Source of the DNA: Streptomyces sp. Z26
Lineage (GTDB): Bacteria > Actinomycetota > Actinomycetes > Streptomycetales > Streptomycetaceae
Length of the DNA stretch: 64,000 nucleotides
Assembly (NCBI RefSeq): GCF_003665095.1
Contig: NZ_RCHV01000002.1
Location: forward strand, 1,993,501-2,057,500
Direction of reading: 5' to 3'
The translations under genes were made by a program, and so were the position numbers. The notes under the pieces were generated by a model. That model ran no database searches. It was not told the origin of the DNA and saw only the letters and a list, made by a program, of their open reading frames with translations. Shown in pieces: positions 17,684-26,234 of the stretch (position 1 is the first letter of the stretch; each line of letters opens with the position of its first letter).

Positions 17684-19507
17684 ATGTGCGGGATCGTTGG
17701 ATACATCGGCAAACGCGACGTCGCCCCCCTGCTCCTGGAGGGCCTCCAGCGCCTGGAGTACCGGGGCTACGACAGCGCGGGTATCGCCGTCCACAGCAGG
17801 AGCGCCGGTCTGCGGACCGCCAAGGCCCAGGGCCGCGTACGGGAGTTGGAGTCCCGTATCCCCAAGCGCTTCACCGGCACCACCGGCATCGCGCACACCC
17901 GCTGGGCCACCCACGGCGCCCCGACCGACGCCAACGCGCACCCGCACCTCGACACCGAGGGCAAGGTCGCCGTCGTCCACAACGGCATCATCGACAACGC
18001 CTCCGACCTCCGCGCCAAGCTGACCGCCGACGGCGTGCCACTGGCGTCCGACACCGACACCGAGGTGCTCGCCCACCTGGTGGCCCGCGCGGGCGCGGAC
18101 GGCGCGGAGACGCTGGAGGAGGCCGTACGGCAGGCGCTGCGGCACGTCGAGGGCACGTACGGCATCGCCGTGCTGCACGAGGACTTCCCGGACCGCATCG
18201 TGGTCGCCCGCAACGGCTCCCCGGTGGTCCTCGGCATCGGGGAACGCGAGATGTTCGTCGCCTCCGACGTGGCGGCGCTCGTGTCGCACACCCGCCAGGT
18301 CGTCACCCTCGGGGACGGCGAGATGGCGACGATCAAGGCCGACGACTACCGCACGTACACCACCGAGGGCTCGCGCACGTCGGCGTCGCCGGAGACCGTG
18401 GAGTGGGCGGCCGAGTCGTACGACATGGGCGGCCACGACACGTACATGCACAAGGAGATCGCCGAACAGGCCGACGCCGTGGACCGGGTGCTGCGCGGAC
18501 GCATCGACGACCGCTTCGCGACCGTCCACCTCGGCGGCCTCAACCTGGACGCCCGCGAGGCGCGCGGCGTACGGCGCGTGAAGATCCTCGGCTGCGGCTC
18601 CGCGTACCACGCGGGCATGATCGGGGCGCAGCTGATCGAGGAGCTGGCGCGCATCCCGGCGGACGCCGAACCGGCCAGCGAGTTCCGCTACCGCAACCCG
18701 GTCGTCGACCCCGACACGCTCTACATCGCGGTCAGCCAGTCCGGCGAGACGTACGACACGCTCGCCGCCGTACAGGAGCTGAAGCGCAAGGGCGCGCGCG
18801 TGCTCGGCGTCGTGAACGTCGTCGGCTCGGCGATCGCGCGCGAGACGGACGGCGGCGTGTACGTGCACGCGGGGCCGGAGGTGTGCGTCGTCTCCACCAA
18901 GTGCTTCACCAACACCGCCGTCGCCTTCGCCCTGCTGGCGCTGCACCTGGGCCGTATCCGGGACCTCTCGGTGGCGGACGGCAAGCGGATCATCGCGGGG
19001 CTGCGGGCGCTGCCGGGCCAGATCGCGGAGATCATGGCGGAGGAGCCGCGGATCGAGAAGCTGGCCGGGGAGTACGCGCAGGCCAGGAGCATGATGTTCG
19101 TCGGCAGGGTGCGCGGCTACCCGGTGGCGCGGGAGGCGTCGCTGAAGCTCAAGGAGGTGTCGTACATCCACGCCGAGGCGTACCCGGCCTCCGAGCTGAA
19201 GCACGGGCCGCTGGCGCTCATCGAACCGGCGGTGCCGACCGTCGCGATCCTCCCCGACGACGAACTGCTCGACAAGAACCGGGCCACGCTGGAGGAGATC
19301 AAGGCACGCAGCGGCACGATCCTGGCGCTCGCGCACAGCGAGCAGGAGAAGGCCGACCACACGCTGGTGGTGCCGCGCAACGAGCCGGAACTGGACCCGA
19401 TCCTCATGGGCATCCCGCTGCAACTCTTCGCCTACCACACGGCGTTGGCGCTGGGCCGGGACATCGACAAGCCGCGGAACCTGGCCAAGTCCGTCACCGT
19501 GGAGTGA
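17684..19507 (+). CDS. glmS: Glutamine--fructose-6-phosphate aminotransferase (isomerizing)
   Basis: Makes glucosamine-6-phosphate from fructose-6-phosphate and glutamine, the entry step to UDP-GlcNAc and peptidoglycan. It has 607 residues, full length. The N-terminal glutaminase begins [12 protein letters not shown] with nucleophile Cys2, followed by [18 protein letters not shown]. Two SIS sugar-isomerase domains follow ([18 protein letters not shown]), with the C-terminal [20 protein letters not shown]-type motif and the ending [13 protein letters not shown]. ATG 17684 has GAGGAG upstream. It neighbours a hexosaminidase gene, which fits amino-sugar supply. Confidence 0.96.
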   Translation: [607 protein letters not shown]

Positions 19508-19530
19508 CCCCGGCGGTACGGGGAGCGAGG

Positions 19531-19578
19531 TACGGGGTACGGGGTGCGGGATACGGGGTGCGGGATACGGGGTGCGGG
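19531..19578. repeat. Tandem 14-base repeat downstream of glmS
   Basis: Unit TACGGGGTGCGGGA occurs at 19538-19551 and 19552-19565, then incompletely at 19566-19578, with a half unit at 19531-19537. It lies 24 bases after the glmS stop. Confidence 0.7.
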
Positions 19579-19684
19579 CCGGTACGGGAGCGGGTGAGCG
19601 GGCGGCCCGGTGACCGGTGGTGGCGGGTCGCCCGTGCGCGCCGCCGCCCGGGAGCGGGGCGGCCGACGGGCGTGTGACGGCGAA

Positions 19685-19716
19685 ACTCCCGCGCGGGCCA
19701 CCAACCGCGCGGGAGT
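19685..19716. terminator. Hairpin terminator between converging glmS and universal-stress genes
   Basis: ACTCCCGCGCGG (19685-19696) pairs perfectly with CCGCGCGGGAGT (19705-19716), giving a 12-bp stem and 8-base loop. The rest of the gap 19508-19994 shows only the tandem repeat; no gene was recognised there. Confidence 0.75.
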
Positions 19717-19994
19717 CCGCCTCCCGATGCCGGCGTTGCCCAAGACGCCGGCGGGTGGGCTGCCGTACCCGGGACCGTCACCTCCCGGTCGGCAGCGCGC
19801 TGTTCTCTGTATGCCCATCACAAGCGCACAATCCACCTGCCGGGGCGGATTCTTCGGGGCGGATACGGAACGACGGGGTCACGGCGGGGGCGCGAACGGC
19901 GCGCGGGCGGGCGCGGAGCGCGCACCGGCGGGGTGGTACGGCGGGGGTGTCGGGGCGGGACGTCGGCGCGGGTCGGCGCGGGTCGGGTCGGGCG

Positions 19995-20516
19995 TTAGGG
20001 CACGACGACGACGGGGCGCTGCGCGCGGCGCGCGAGCCGCCCGGCCACCGAGCCGAAGAGGCGCCCGGCCAACCCGTGCGTGGAGCCGACGACGATCGCG
20101 TCGGCCTCGTACTCCTGCCCGACCTCCTCCAGCTCGTGGCAGATGTCGCCACCGCGCTCGACGAGGATCCAGGGCACCTCGGAGAGGTGGTCCGCGCAGG
20201 CCAGTTCCAGCCCCAGCACCTCGGTGCGGTGGTCCGGCACGTCGACGAACACGGGCGGCTCGCAGCCCGCCCAGACGGTGGTGGGCAGCCGGTTGGCGAC
20301 GTGGACGATGATCAGGCCGGAACCCGTACGCCGTCCCATGCCGATCGCGTACGCCAGCGCCCGCTCACTGGAGAGGGAGCCGTCGAAGCCCACGACGACA
20401 CCGTGCTGGAACGCCGGGTCGCAGGAATGGCGCGCGCTTTCCGCCTCGGCAGGCGTGACCGTCGGATCGGCCACCTGCTTGCGGTCCGCGGGTTCGGGGA
20501 TCTCGTGTCCAGCCAT
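19995..20516 (-). CDS. Universal stress protein (UspA family)
   Basis: A 173-residue cytosolic protein with one Usp domain. The start of the fold is GVVVGFDGSLSSERALAYA near residue 39. The ATP-binding signature G-2X-G-9X-G-S/T is in GSTHGLAGRLFGSVAGRLA, ending RPVVVVP. An N-terminal extension of about 35 residues precedes the domain. Family members bind ATP and respond to starvation or stress; the exact role here is unknown. ATG 20516 is the only strong start. Confidence 0.85.
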   Translation of the reverse strand: MAGHEIPEPADRKQVADPTVTPAEAESARHSCDPAFQHGVVVGFDGSLSSERALAYAIGMGRRTGSGLIIVHVANRLPTTVWAGCEPPVFVDVPDHRTEVLGLELACADHLSEVPWILVERGGDICHELEEVGQEYEADAIVVGSTHGLAGRLFGSVAGRLARRAQRPVVVVP

Positions 20517-21278
20517 GGATGTCTCGGCGCGGGGAGTCCTCTTGCGGAGGGAACGGTGGTGGTGTTCTGCGGGGCGGGTGGCGCAATGACGACTTGGAAC
20601 CGTCTTTCCCGACCCTTACCCCAAGGATACGGCGACAGTCCCCCCTTGCCCAGGAACGCGGGGCGCGGCCCCCGGACGCGGGTTGACCCCGGAGCATGCC
20701 CGAGCGCGGCTGTTGGCGCAATGCCGCGCTGCGCCCCTTACGCCCCCTCGCGCCCCCACCCCGCCTTCACGAGAAACGCTCCGTGTCCCTACAGTTACAG
20801 GTACTCGGGCACTCCGTACGTCCCGCAGTCGCGGTCGACGCGCCGCGCGCCCGTTCCGACCTGCGCGCGTACGTCGTCGAACGCCGGGAGCGAAGGGTGG
20901 TGCAACAGGGGGCCGACACATGTGGTTTCGGCCTCGCGTGCACCCAACCCCTCCGTTTTTCGGCCAACTTCTGCATCGGAGGCCCGACGTGCCGACCATC
21001 ACCGCCAACACCGGCGCCAGCAGGGCAGAAAGGAGCACTTCGGGCCTGTGCACCCTACGCTGGCAGGGCATGCGCCGGATGCGTACTACCCAACCGTGCC
21101 GTCGAGTGGAACGCTTCGTGATCGAATGCTTTACGCCAAGTTGCCTTGTCGACATAACGTCGAGTGTCGAAGTTGTCACTCCGGCCTCGCCCGACGCAGT
21201 AGATTCGATCTTGGCTATCGCCGCGGGGGATAAGTGCAGGACCGAGAGGACGCGACGATTGAGGGGGGCTTAGGTCCA
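20517..21278 (+). promoter_or_regulatory. 762-base upstream region of adpA
   Basis: There is no convincing gene on either strand between the universal stress gene and adpA. Base composition is less GC-rich from about 20,930 to 21,230. The 10-mer TGGCGCAATG occurs near 20,579 and 20,713. The ribosome site GAGGGGGG at 21261-21268 serves ATG 21279. Long upstream regions are typical of adpA, which is controlled by many regulators; no single operator could be assigned by eye. Confidence 0.5.
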
Positions 21279-22655
21279 ATGAGCCAGGACTCCACGAACG
21301 GTCCGGCGCCGACCGCCCGCAAGCTGGCCACGCGCCGCAGGCGCGAGATCGTCGCCGTGCTGCTGTTCAGTGGCGGACCCATCTTCGAGAGCTCCATACC
21401 GCTCTCCGTATTCGGCATCGACCGCCAGGACGCGGGAGTCCCCCGTTACCGCCTGCTGGTCGCCGCCGGTGAGGACGGCCCGCTCCGTACCACCGGCGGG
21501 CTCGAACTCTCCGCCCCCTACGGGCTGGACGCGCTGTCCCGCGCGGGCACCGTGGTGGTCCCCGCCTGGCGCTCCATCACCCAGCCCCCGCCCGCCGCCG
21601 CCCTGGAGGCGCTGCGCAGGGCGCACGAGGAGGGGGCACGGATCATCGGCCTGTGCACCGGCTCCTTCGTCCTCGCCGCGGCGGGCCTGCTCGACGGCCG
21701 CCCCGCGACGACGCACTGGATGTACGCGCCGACGCTGGCCAAGCGGTACCCGGCCGTGCACGTCGACCCGCGTGAACTCTTCGTCGACGACGGCGACATC
21801 CTCACCTCCGCCGGCACCGCGGCCGGGATAGACCTGTGCCTGCACGTCGTCCGCACGGACCACGGCGCCGAGGCGGCCGGTGCGCTCGCCCGGCGCCTCG
21901 TGGTGCCGCCCCGCCGCAACAACGGTGTGGACACGGGGCATCCACGCCACCTGGACCGCTCCTTACCCGAGGAGATCGGCGCCGACCCGCTGGCCGAGGT
22001 CGTCGCCTGGGCACTGGAGCACCTGCACGAGCAGTTCGACGTCGAGACGCTGGCCGCGCGCGCGTACATGAGCCGCCGCACGTTCGACCGCAGGTTCCGT
22101 TCGCTCACCGGGAGCGCCCCGCTCCAGTGGCTGATCACCCAGCGGGTCCTCCAGGCGCAACGCCTGCTGGAGACCTCCGACTACTCCGTCGACGAGGTCG
22201 CGGGACGCTGCGGCTTCCGCTCCCCCGTCGCGCTGCGCGGGCACTTCCGGCGGCAGTTGGGCGCGTCACCCGCGGCCTACCGCGCGGCGTACCGCGCCCG
22301 GCGTACCGACGGCGACGAGTCCCGCGTACCGGAAGCGCGCAAGGAGGCGGCGGCCGCCGCTGCCGCCGCCGAACGGGAGGCCGAAGCGGGCACGGGCGCC
22401 GGAGGCATGGGCGCACAGGGGGCGCCGGGGGCGCACACTCCGCCCGCCGGTGCGCCCGGAGGGGTGCCGCCGGGGGCGGTCCCCGCGGCGGGCGTGCCGG
22501 GAGGGGCGGGCGGGCACGGTACGCACGGCGGACACGGCGCGGGCGGCGGCATGGACGCCGACGGGCGTACGGCCGACCACGCCAAGCCGGACCCGGACGC
22601 CTGGGCGCCGCGACTGCCGCGACAGCGGGGACGGAGCTGGGGGGTGGCACCGTAG
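21279..22655 (+). CDS. adpA: AdpA/BldH, AraC-family central developmental regulator
   Basis: Global transcription factor of Streptomyces morphological differentiation and antibiotic production. It has 458 residues. The N-terminal ThiJ/PfpI-like dimerisation domain (about 22-205) has LLFSGGPIFESSIPLSVFGI and GLCTGSFVLAAAGLLDG. The AraC DNA-binding domain (about 240-340) includes ARAYMSRRTFDRRFRSLTG and GRCGFRSPVALRGHFRRQLG. The match to S. coelicolor/S. griseus AdpA is near-identical in these blocks, from memory. A single TTA leucine codon (residue 229) lies between the domains. After the DNA-binding domain there is about 110 residues of Ala/Gly/Pro-rich tail, longer than in the roughly 400-residue AdpA proteins. 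It precedes orn, as in other Streptomyces. Confidence 0.97.
   Translation: MSQDSTNGPAPTARKLATRRRREIVAVLLFSGGPIFESSIPLSVFGIDRQDAGVPRYRLLVAAGEDGPLRTTGGLELSAPYGLDALSRAGTVVVPAWRSITQPPPAAALEALRRAHEEGARIIGLCTGSFVLAAAGLLDGRPATTHWMYAPTLAKRYPAVHVDPRELFVDDGDILTSAGTAAGIDLCLHVVRTDHGAEAAGALARRLVVPPRRNNGVDTGHPRHLDRSLPEEIGADPLAEVVAWALEHLHEQFDVETLAARAYMSRRTFDRRFRSLTGSAPLQWLITQRVLQAQRLLETSDYSVDEVAGRCGFRSPVALRGHFRRQLGASPAAYRAAYRARRTDGDESRVPEARKEAAAAAAAAEREAEAGTGAGGMGAQGAPGAHTPPAGAPGGVPPGAVPAAGVPGGAGGHGTHGGHGAGGGMDADGRTADHAKPDPDAWAPRLPRQRGRSWGVAP
21963..21965 (+). promoter_or_regulatory. TTA codon in adpA (bldA dependence)
   Basis: In-frame TTA in the R-S-L-P-E-E stretch between the two AdpA domains. TTA is read only by the bldA tRNA in Streptomyces, so AdpA translation here should depend on bldA, as is known for other species. 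Confidence 0.95.
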
Positions 22656-22757
22656 GGCGGCGGCCTGCCGCGGCCCACGGCGCCACCGCGCGCACCGGCC
22701 CGCACCCGAGCCGCACCGCGCGGCACCGGCCCCGGACCGGCGACGTAGGGTGAGCGC

Positions 22758-23390
22758 ATGAACGATCGCATGGTGTGGATCGACTGCGAGATGACGGGTC
22801 TCTCGCTGTCCGACGACGCTCTCGTCGAGGTGGCGGCGCTCGTCACCGACTCGGAGCTGAACGTGCTGGGCGAGGGCGTGGACATCGTGATCCGCCCGCC
22901 CGCCGAAGCCCTGGAGTCCATGCCCGAGTTGGTACGCACGATGCACACCAACTCCGGGCTGCTCACCGAGCTGGAGCGGGGCACGACGCTCGCGGACGCC
23001 GAGGAGCAGGTCCTCGCGTACGTACGCGAACACGTCAAGGAGCCCGGCCGCGCGCCCCTCTGCGGCAACTCCGTCGGGACCGACCGCGGTTTCCTCGCAC
23101 GGGACATGCGGACCCTGGAGTCGTACCTGCACTACCGGATCGTGGACGTCTCCTCGGTGAAGGAGCTGGCCCGCCGGTGGTTCCCGCGTGCGTACTACAA
23201 CAGCCCGGAGAAGAAGGGCAACCACCGCGCCCTGGCGGACATCCGCGAGTCGATCGCGGAGCTGCGCTACTACCGCGAGGCGGTCTTCGTACCGCAGCCG
23301 GGGCCCGACTCGGACACCGCGCGGAAGATCGCGGCCCGGCACACCCTCTCCGCGGACGGCACGCCGCCGCCCACCCCCGAGGGCGCCTGA
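22758..23390 (+). CDS. orn: Oligoribonuclease
   Basis: 3'-to-5' exoribonuclease that degrades 2-5 nt RNA and pGpG in the cytosol. It has 210 residues with the DEDDh fold: WIDCEMTGL near residue 7 (first Asp/Glu), CGNSVGTDRGFLARDM near 102, and NHRALADIRESI near 165 with the catalytic histidine and last aspartate. A C-terminal tail of about 25 Thr/Pro-rich residues is longer than in E. coli Orn. In Streptomyces, orn follows adpA, and its loss slows growth and aerial development. It lies just upstream of tRNA-His. Confidence 0.96.
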   Translation: MNDRMVWIDCEMTGLSLSDDALVEVAALVTDSELNVLGEGVDIVIRPPAEALESMPELVRTMHTNSGLLTELERGTTLADAEEQVLAYVREHVKEPGRAPLCGNSVGTDRGFLARDMRTLESYLHYRIVDVSSVKELARRWFPRAYYNSPEKKGNHRALADIRESIAELRYYREAVFVPQPGPDSDTARKIAARHTLSADGTPPPTPEGA

Positions 23391-23435
23391 CCGGGGCCGC
23401 GCGAAAGCCGGGCGCGAGCACCCCGGCTGACCCTG

Positions 23436-23441
23436 TACACT
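23436..23441 (+). promoter_or_regulatory. Possible -10 element for tRNA-His
   Basis: TACACT lies 32 bases before the mature tRNA, in a locally AT-richer stretch after the orn stop. A matching -35 is weak, so this is tentative. Confidence 0.3.
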
Positions 23442-23472
23442 TCTTCACGGCCGGGGGAAAGCGCCGGTCATG

Positions 23473-23545
23473 GTGGATGTAGCTCAGTTGGTAGAGCACC
23501 TGGTTGTGGTCCAGGAAGTCGCGGGTTCAAGTCCCGTCATTCACC
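23473..23545 (+). tRNA. tRNA-His (GTG anticodon)
   Basis: Full cloverleaf: acceptor GTGGATG pairs with CATTCAC (one G-U at 4:69); T8-A9; D arm GCTC...GAGC; anticodon stem CCTGG/CCAGG around loop TTGTGGT; T arm GCGGG-TTCAAGT-CCCGT; discriminator C73. A G immediately 5' (23472) supplies the histidine-specific G-1. CCA is not encoded. The 3' half is the probable attB/attL crossover for the prophage beginning next to it. Confidence 0.95.
23500..23545. other. Probable attL core within the 3' half of tRNA-His
   Basis: The tyrosine integrase gene begins 111 bases after the tRNA 3' end and reads away from it, the standard arrangement for tRNA integration. The core should include the anticodon loop to the 3' end. 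No second copy of this segment was recognised up to 64,000, so the exact core cannot be set. Confidence 0.45.
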
Positions 23546-23555
23546 CTCACTGATC

Positions 23556-23587
23556 AAGGGCTGACCTGCGAGAACGGGTCGGCCCTT
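23556..23587 (+). terminator. Terminator after tRNA-His
   Basis: AAGGGCTGACC (23556-23566) pairs with GGTCGGCCCTT (23577-23587) with one wobble. A short T-rich tail (GTTCAT) follows. It separates tRNA transcription from the integrase. Just downstream, GGGGGTCCC is repeated at 23606-23614 and 23617-23625, possibly integrase arm sites. Confidence 0.75.
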
Positions 23588-23655
23588 GTTCATACCCGGA
23601 GCCACGGGGGTCCCGTGGGGGTCCCAAGCCCTCACATCCGCCCTACAGTCGGCCC

Positions 23656-24930
23656 ATGGCCTACATCACCGAGCGCCCACAACGTAACGGTTCGGTCACG
23701 TACCAAGTCCGGTGGATCGAAGGCGGCGGCCGGGTCGGCGAGAAGGCCGACGAGAAGTTCGCCGACCGTACGGACGCCGAGACCTTCAAGACGCTCGTCA
23801 ACGCCCACGGGCAGCGCTGGCCACCCGGCTGGATCCGCGGGCAAGGCTTCGTCGAGGCGCCAGAGCACCCCGACGACGTACCGCTACTCCCCTGGTGCCA
23901 CCGGTACGTCAACCGCCTCACCGGAGTCGACGAGCGCACCCGCGACGACTACCGCCGCGACATCGACCGGCACCTCGCACTGATCCAGCACACCCGGCAC
24001 TCCGGGCAGGCCGTCGAGCCCACGATCGGGAACATCACCGCCGACGACGTCCAGGACTGGGTGCGCCTCCAGGAGAAGGGCGAGGAGAACCCCGAGACGC
24101 CCGGGAAGTGGATCCGTCGCCCCGCCTCACCGAAGTCCATCGCGAACCGGCACGGGCTCCTGTGGTGCATCGTTCAGGCGGCCTTGGAGTCCGAACCGCA
24201 GCGCCGTACGAAGAACTGCTGCGTCGGCACGCGTCTGCCTCGTACGGACGACGGCGTCGACGCCGAGATGGTGTTCCTGGAGCAGGACGAGTACCAGCGC
24301 GTCCGCGTCGAGTTCACCGATCCGGGCGCCCTGGATCTGGCCGACTGGCTGGTCGGCACGGGCATGCGCTGGGGCGAGGCGACGGCCCTCCAGGTGCGGG
24401 ACCTGAAGCTCAGCGCGGACAATCCGACCGCGTCGGTCGAGCGGGCCTGGAAGCGGGCCCCGAAGGGCAGCACCAAGTCGTTCTTCTTGGGGCCGCCGAA
24501 GACGAGGAAGGCGCGGCGGCTCGTCGGCTTGAGTGGCGCGCAGGTGGACATGGCCCGCCGCCTGGTGACCGGTCAGCCGCCCGAGGCGGCCGTGTTCCGT
24601 ACGGCGTGGGGCAATGCGTGGGCGCACGGCAACTTCTACAACCGGAAGTGGCGGCCGGCGGTTGAGGCGGCCGTTGCGGCGGGGCTGCCTCGGCGGCCGA
24701 GGATTCACGATCTGCGGCACACGCACGTGTCGTGGCTGATCGCGGCGAACATCCCGTTGCCCGCGATCCAGGCGCGTCTGGGGCACGAGTCGATCCAGAC
24801 GACGGTGGACCGGTACGGGCATCTCGTACGCACCCTGGACGCGGAGATCTCGGCGGCCGTGGAGGCGGCGATGTCGCCGGTGGCGCGGCATCTACACGCG
24901 GTGCGTGACGGCGAGGAGCGGGGGGCCTAG
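23656..24930 (+). CDS. int: Tyrosine-recombinase integrase
   Basis: Site-specific recombinase for integration at tRNA-His, 424 residues. An N-terminal arm-binding region (MAYITERPQRNGSVTYQVRW) comes first, then a core-binding domain about 75-185, then the catalytic domain about 200-400. Catalytic residues are Arg in TGMRWGEA near 237, His and Arg in HDLRHTH near 352, the second His in LGHESIQTTV near 374, and Tyr in DRYGHL near 387. ATG 23656 is the first start after the tRNA terminator. Its TAG stop shares a CTAG with the stop of the leftward gene that follows. Confidence 0.96.
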   Translation: MAYITERPQRNGSVTYQVRWIEGGGRVGEKADEKFADRTDAETFKTLVNAHGQRWPPGWIRGQGFVEAPEHPDDVPLLPWCHRYVNRLTGVDERTRDDYRRDIDRHLALIQHTRHSGQAVEPTIGNITADDVQDWVRLQEKGEENPETPGKWIRRPASPKSIANRHGLLWCIVQAALESEPQRRTKNCCVGTRLPRTDDGVDAEMVFLEQDEYQRVRVEFTDPGALDLADWLVGTGMRWGEATALQVRDLKLSADNPTASVERAWKRAPKGSTKSFFLGPPKTRKARRLVGLSGAQVDMARRLVTGQPPEAAVFRTAWGNAWAHGNFYNRKWRPAVEAAVAAGLPRRPRIHDLRHTHVSWLIAANIPLPAIQARLGHESIQTTVDRYGHLVRTLDAEISAAVEAAMSPVARHLHAVRDGEERGA

Positions 24931-25166
24931 CTGGCTCTGCGGGTCTGGGGCGGCGTGGTGGCGTCGTCCCAGTTCTGCGTCAGCTTGCCGTGGCGTCCGA
25001 GGTGTTCGGCGAATCGATTCAGCGCGGCGCAGAGTTCGTCGCTGGCGTGGTCGGGGTGGACGGCGAAGTCGAGGCGTCCGGACTGTTCGATGACGGTCAG
25101 GATCTCGCCGTCGGGCAGGAGGGTGGTGCGCTGGAATCGAAGCGAAAGCGTGCGCGTCTCAGCCAT
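24927..25166 (-). CDS. Hypothetical prophage protein, 79 residues
   Basis: Reads leftward toward the integrase and ends on the shared CTAG. It begins MAETRTLSLRFQRTTLLPDG and contains HPDHASDELCAALNRFAEHL. ATG 25166 has GGGGGAG seven bases upstream. No family was recognised. It is likely transcribed with the lysogenic genes, in the same direction as the repressor. Confidence 0.6.
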   Translation of the reverse strand: MAETRTLSLRFQRTTLLPDGEILTVIEQSGRLDFAVHPDHASDELCAALNRFAEHLGRHGKLTQNWDDATTPPQTRRAS

Positions 25167-25330
25167 GAGGCTCCCCCAAGGAGCGTAGTTCACGTGTTCG
25201 ATTGTCCGGCTTCATGCAGGCTACACCGGATGTCCACGCCCCCAGGCGGATCACTCATCGTGCCATTTCGGCCACGCTGAGGCCAGCGAAGGGGAAGAAA
25301 ACTACGATCCGTGACGAGTGGGGGTAAACG

Positions 25331-25732
25331 TCACTCGGCGGTGAACGCGTCGATCAGCCGCGTCAGCTGCTCGCGCTGGGCGGGCGTCAGGCGCTCAGCG
25401 CGCTCGACGAGGGCGCGTGCTTCCCCGGATGCCGACCACACGGTGTCGATGCCGAGGAACTGCGCACCCGCCGCGTCCTGGACTCGGCCGAGGCTGACCT
25501 GCATGCCGGCGGCGAGTCCGCGCAGCGTCGACAGGTCGGGGGGGATGACGCCCTGCTCGGACGCGAGGCGGTGCAGCCACGACGGCTTGACGGACTGCTG
25601 CCCGGTCTCGGGGTCGATGCTCTGCTCGGCCATGCGGTCGAATGACAGGCCGAGGTACTCCTTGCGTTCGCGCAGCAGTTCGGACAGGTGTGCGCGCTGA
25701 GGTGGGCCGCCCTGCGGGGTCATGGGGCTCAT
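25331..25732 (-). CDS. Putative phage repressor, XRE-type helix-turn-helix
   Basis: A 133-residue protein: N-terminal HTH region HLSELLRERKEYLGLSFDRM, then KPSWLHRLASEQG and LSTLRGLAAGMQVSLGRVQ. The C-terminal helix is LVERAERLTPAQREQLTRLI. It is divergent from a small Cro-like gene across a 208-base gap with a large palindrome, the standard immunity layout. No LexA-like peptidase domain is present, so induction must work by another route. ATG 25732 has GGAG upstream; ATG 25723 is an alternative. Confidence 0.8.
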   Translation of the reverse strand: MSPMTPQGGPPQRAHLSELLRERKEYLGLSFDRMAEQSIDPETGQQSVKPSWLHRLASEQGVIPPDLSTLRGLAAGMQVSLGRVQDAAGAQFLGIDTVWSASGEARALVERAERLTPAQREQLTRLIDAFTAE

Positions 25733-25857
25733 CCTGCCACTCCGTGTCGTGTGATCGGTCCCCGGTGTCCATGCAACCCCGGAGATTTGGACCGAAACTA
25801 CCCTGCCCGCGAGGGGCTTCACCCCTGCGCGTCGGACTAATTGTCCACGCCGTAGCC

Positions 25858-25894
25858 ATTGCATCCCATGGACGTTCTGTCCATCGTGTGCAAT
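25858..25894. promoter_or_regulatory. Nested palindromic operator in the immunity region
   Basis: Two inverted repeats share one centre (25876). The outer arms are ATTGCA (25858-25863) and TGCAAT (25889-25894); the inner arms are ATGGAC (25868-25873) and GTCCAT (25879-25884). Half-site-like TCCAT...GCAAT recurs at 25901-25914, and GTCCATGCAA at 25768-25775 and on. It is probably bound by the repressor and/or the Cro-like protein. Confidence 0.65.
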
Positions 25895-25940
25895 GCTCTC
25901 TCCATCCACGCAATGCAACAACTCACTGCACGAGGTGGAG

Positions 25941-26234
25941 ATGATCACGCACACCCTCATGTACCAGCTCCTCGACCCGGAGCTGCTGCACCGCCTGATG
26001 CAGCGCACCGGTACCGGGGCGCGCGTCTCGATCCGGGAGCTGTCCACGGCCTCCGGTGTCCCGCGCTCCACCATCCACAACCTGACGACCGGCAGCCAGC
26101 AGTCGGTGGCCGCCAACACCGCCCACGCCATCGCGCAGGCCATCGGCGTCGACGTCCTGATCCTGTTCGCCCCGGCCGGGCGCAGCTCGGCGCCGACGCA
26201 GGCCCGGCGCCCCGAGGCGGCGGTGACCGCATGA
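25941..26234 (+). CDS. Cro-like XRE-family regulator
   Basis: A 97-residue helix-turn-helix protein: MITHTLMYQLLDPELLHRLM, then RVSIRELSTASGVPRSTIHN and ANTAHAIAQAIGVDVLILFA. First gene of the rightward early operon, directly after the immunity operator. GGTGGAG lies next to ATG 25941. It is expected to oppose the divergent repressor, by position. Confidence 0.75.
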   Translation: MITHTLMYQLLDPELLHRLMQRTGTGARVSIRELSTASGVPRSTIHNLTTGSQQSVAANTAHAIAQAIGVDVLILFAPAGRSSAPTQARRPEAAVTA

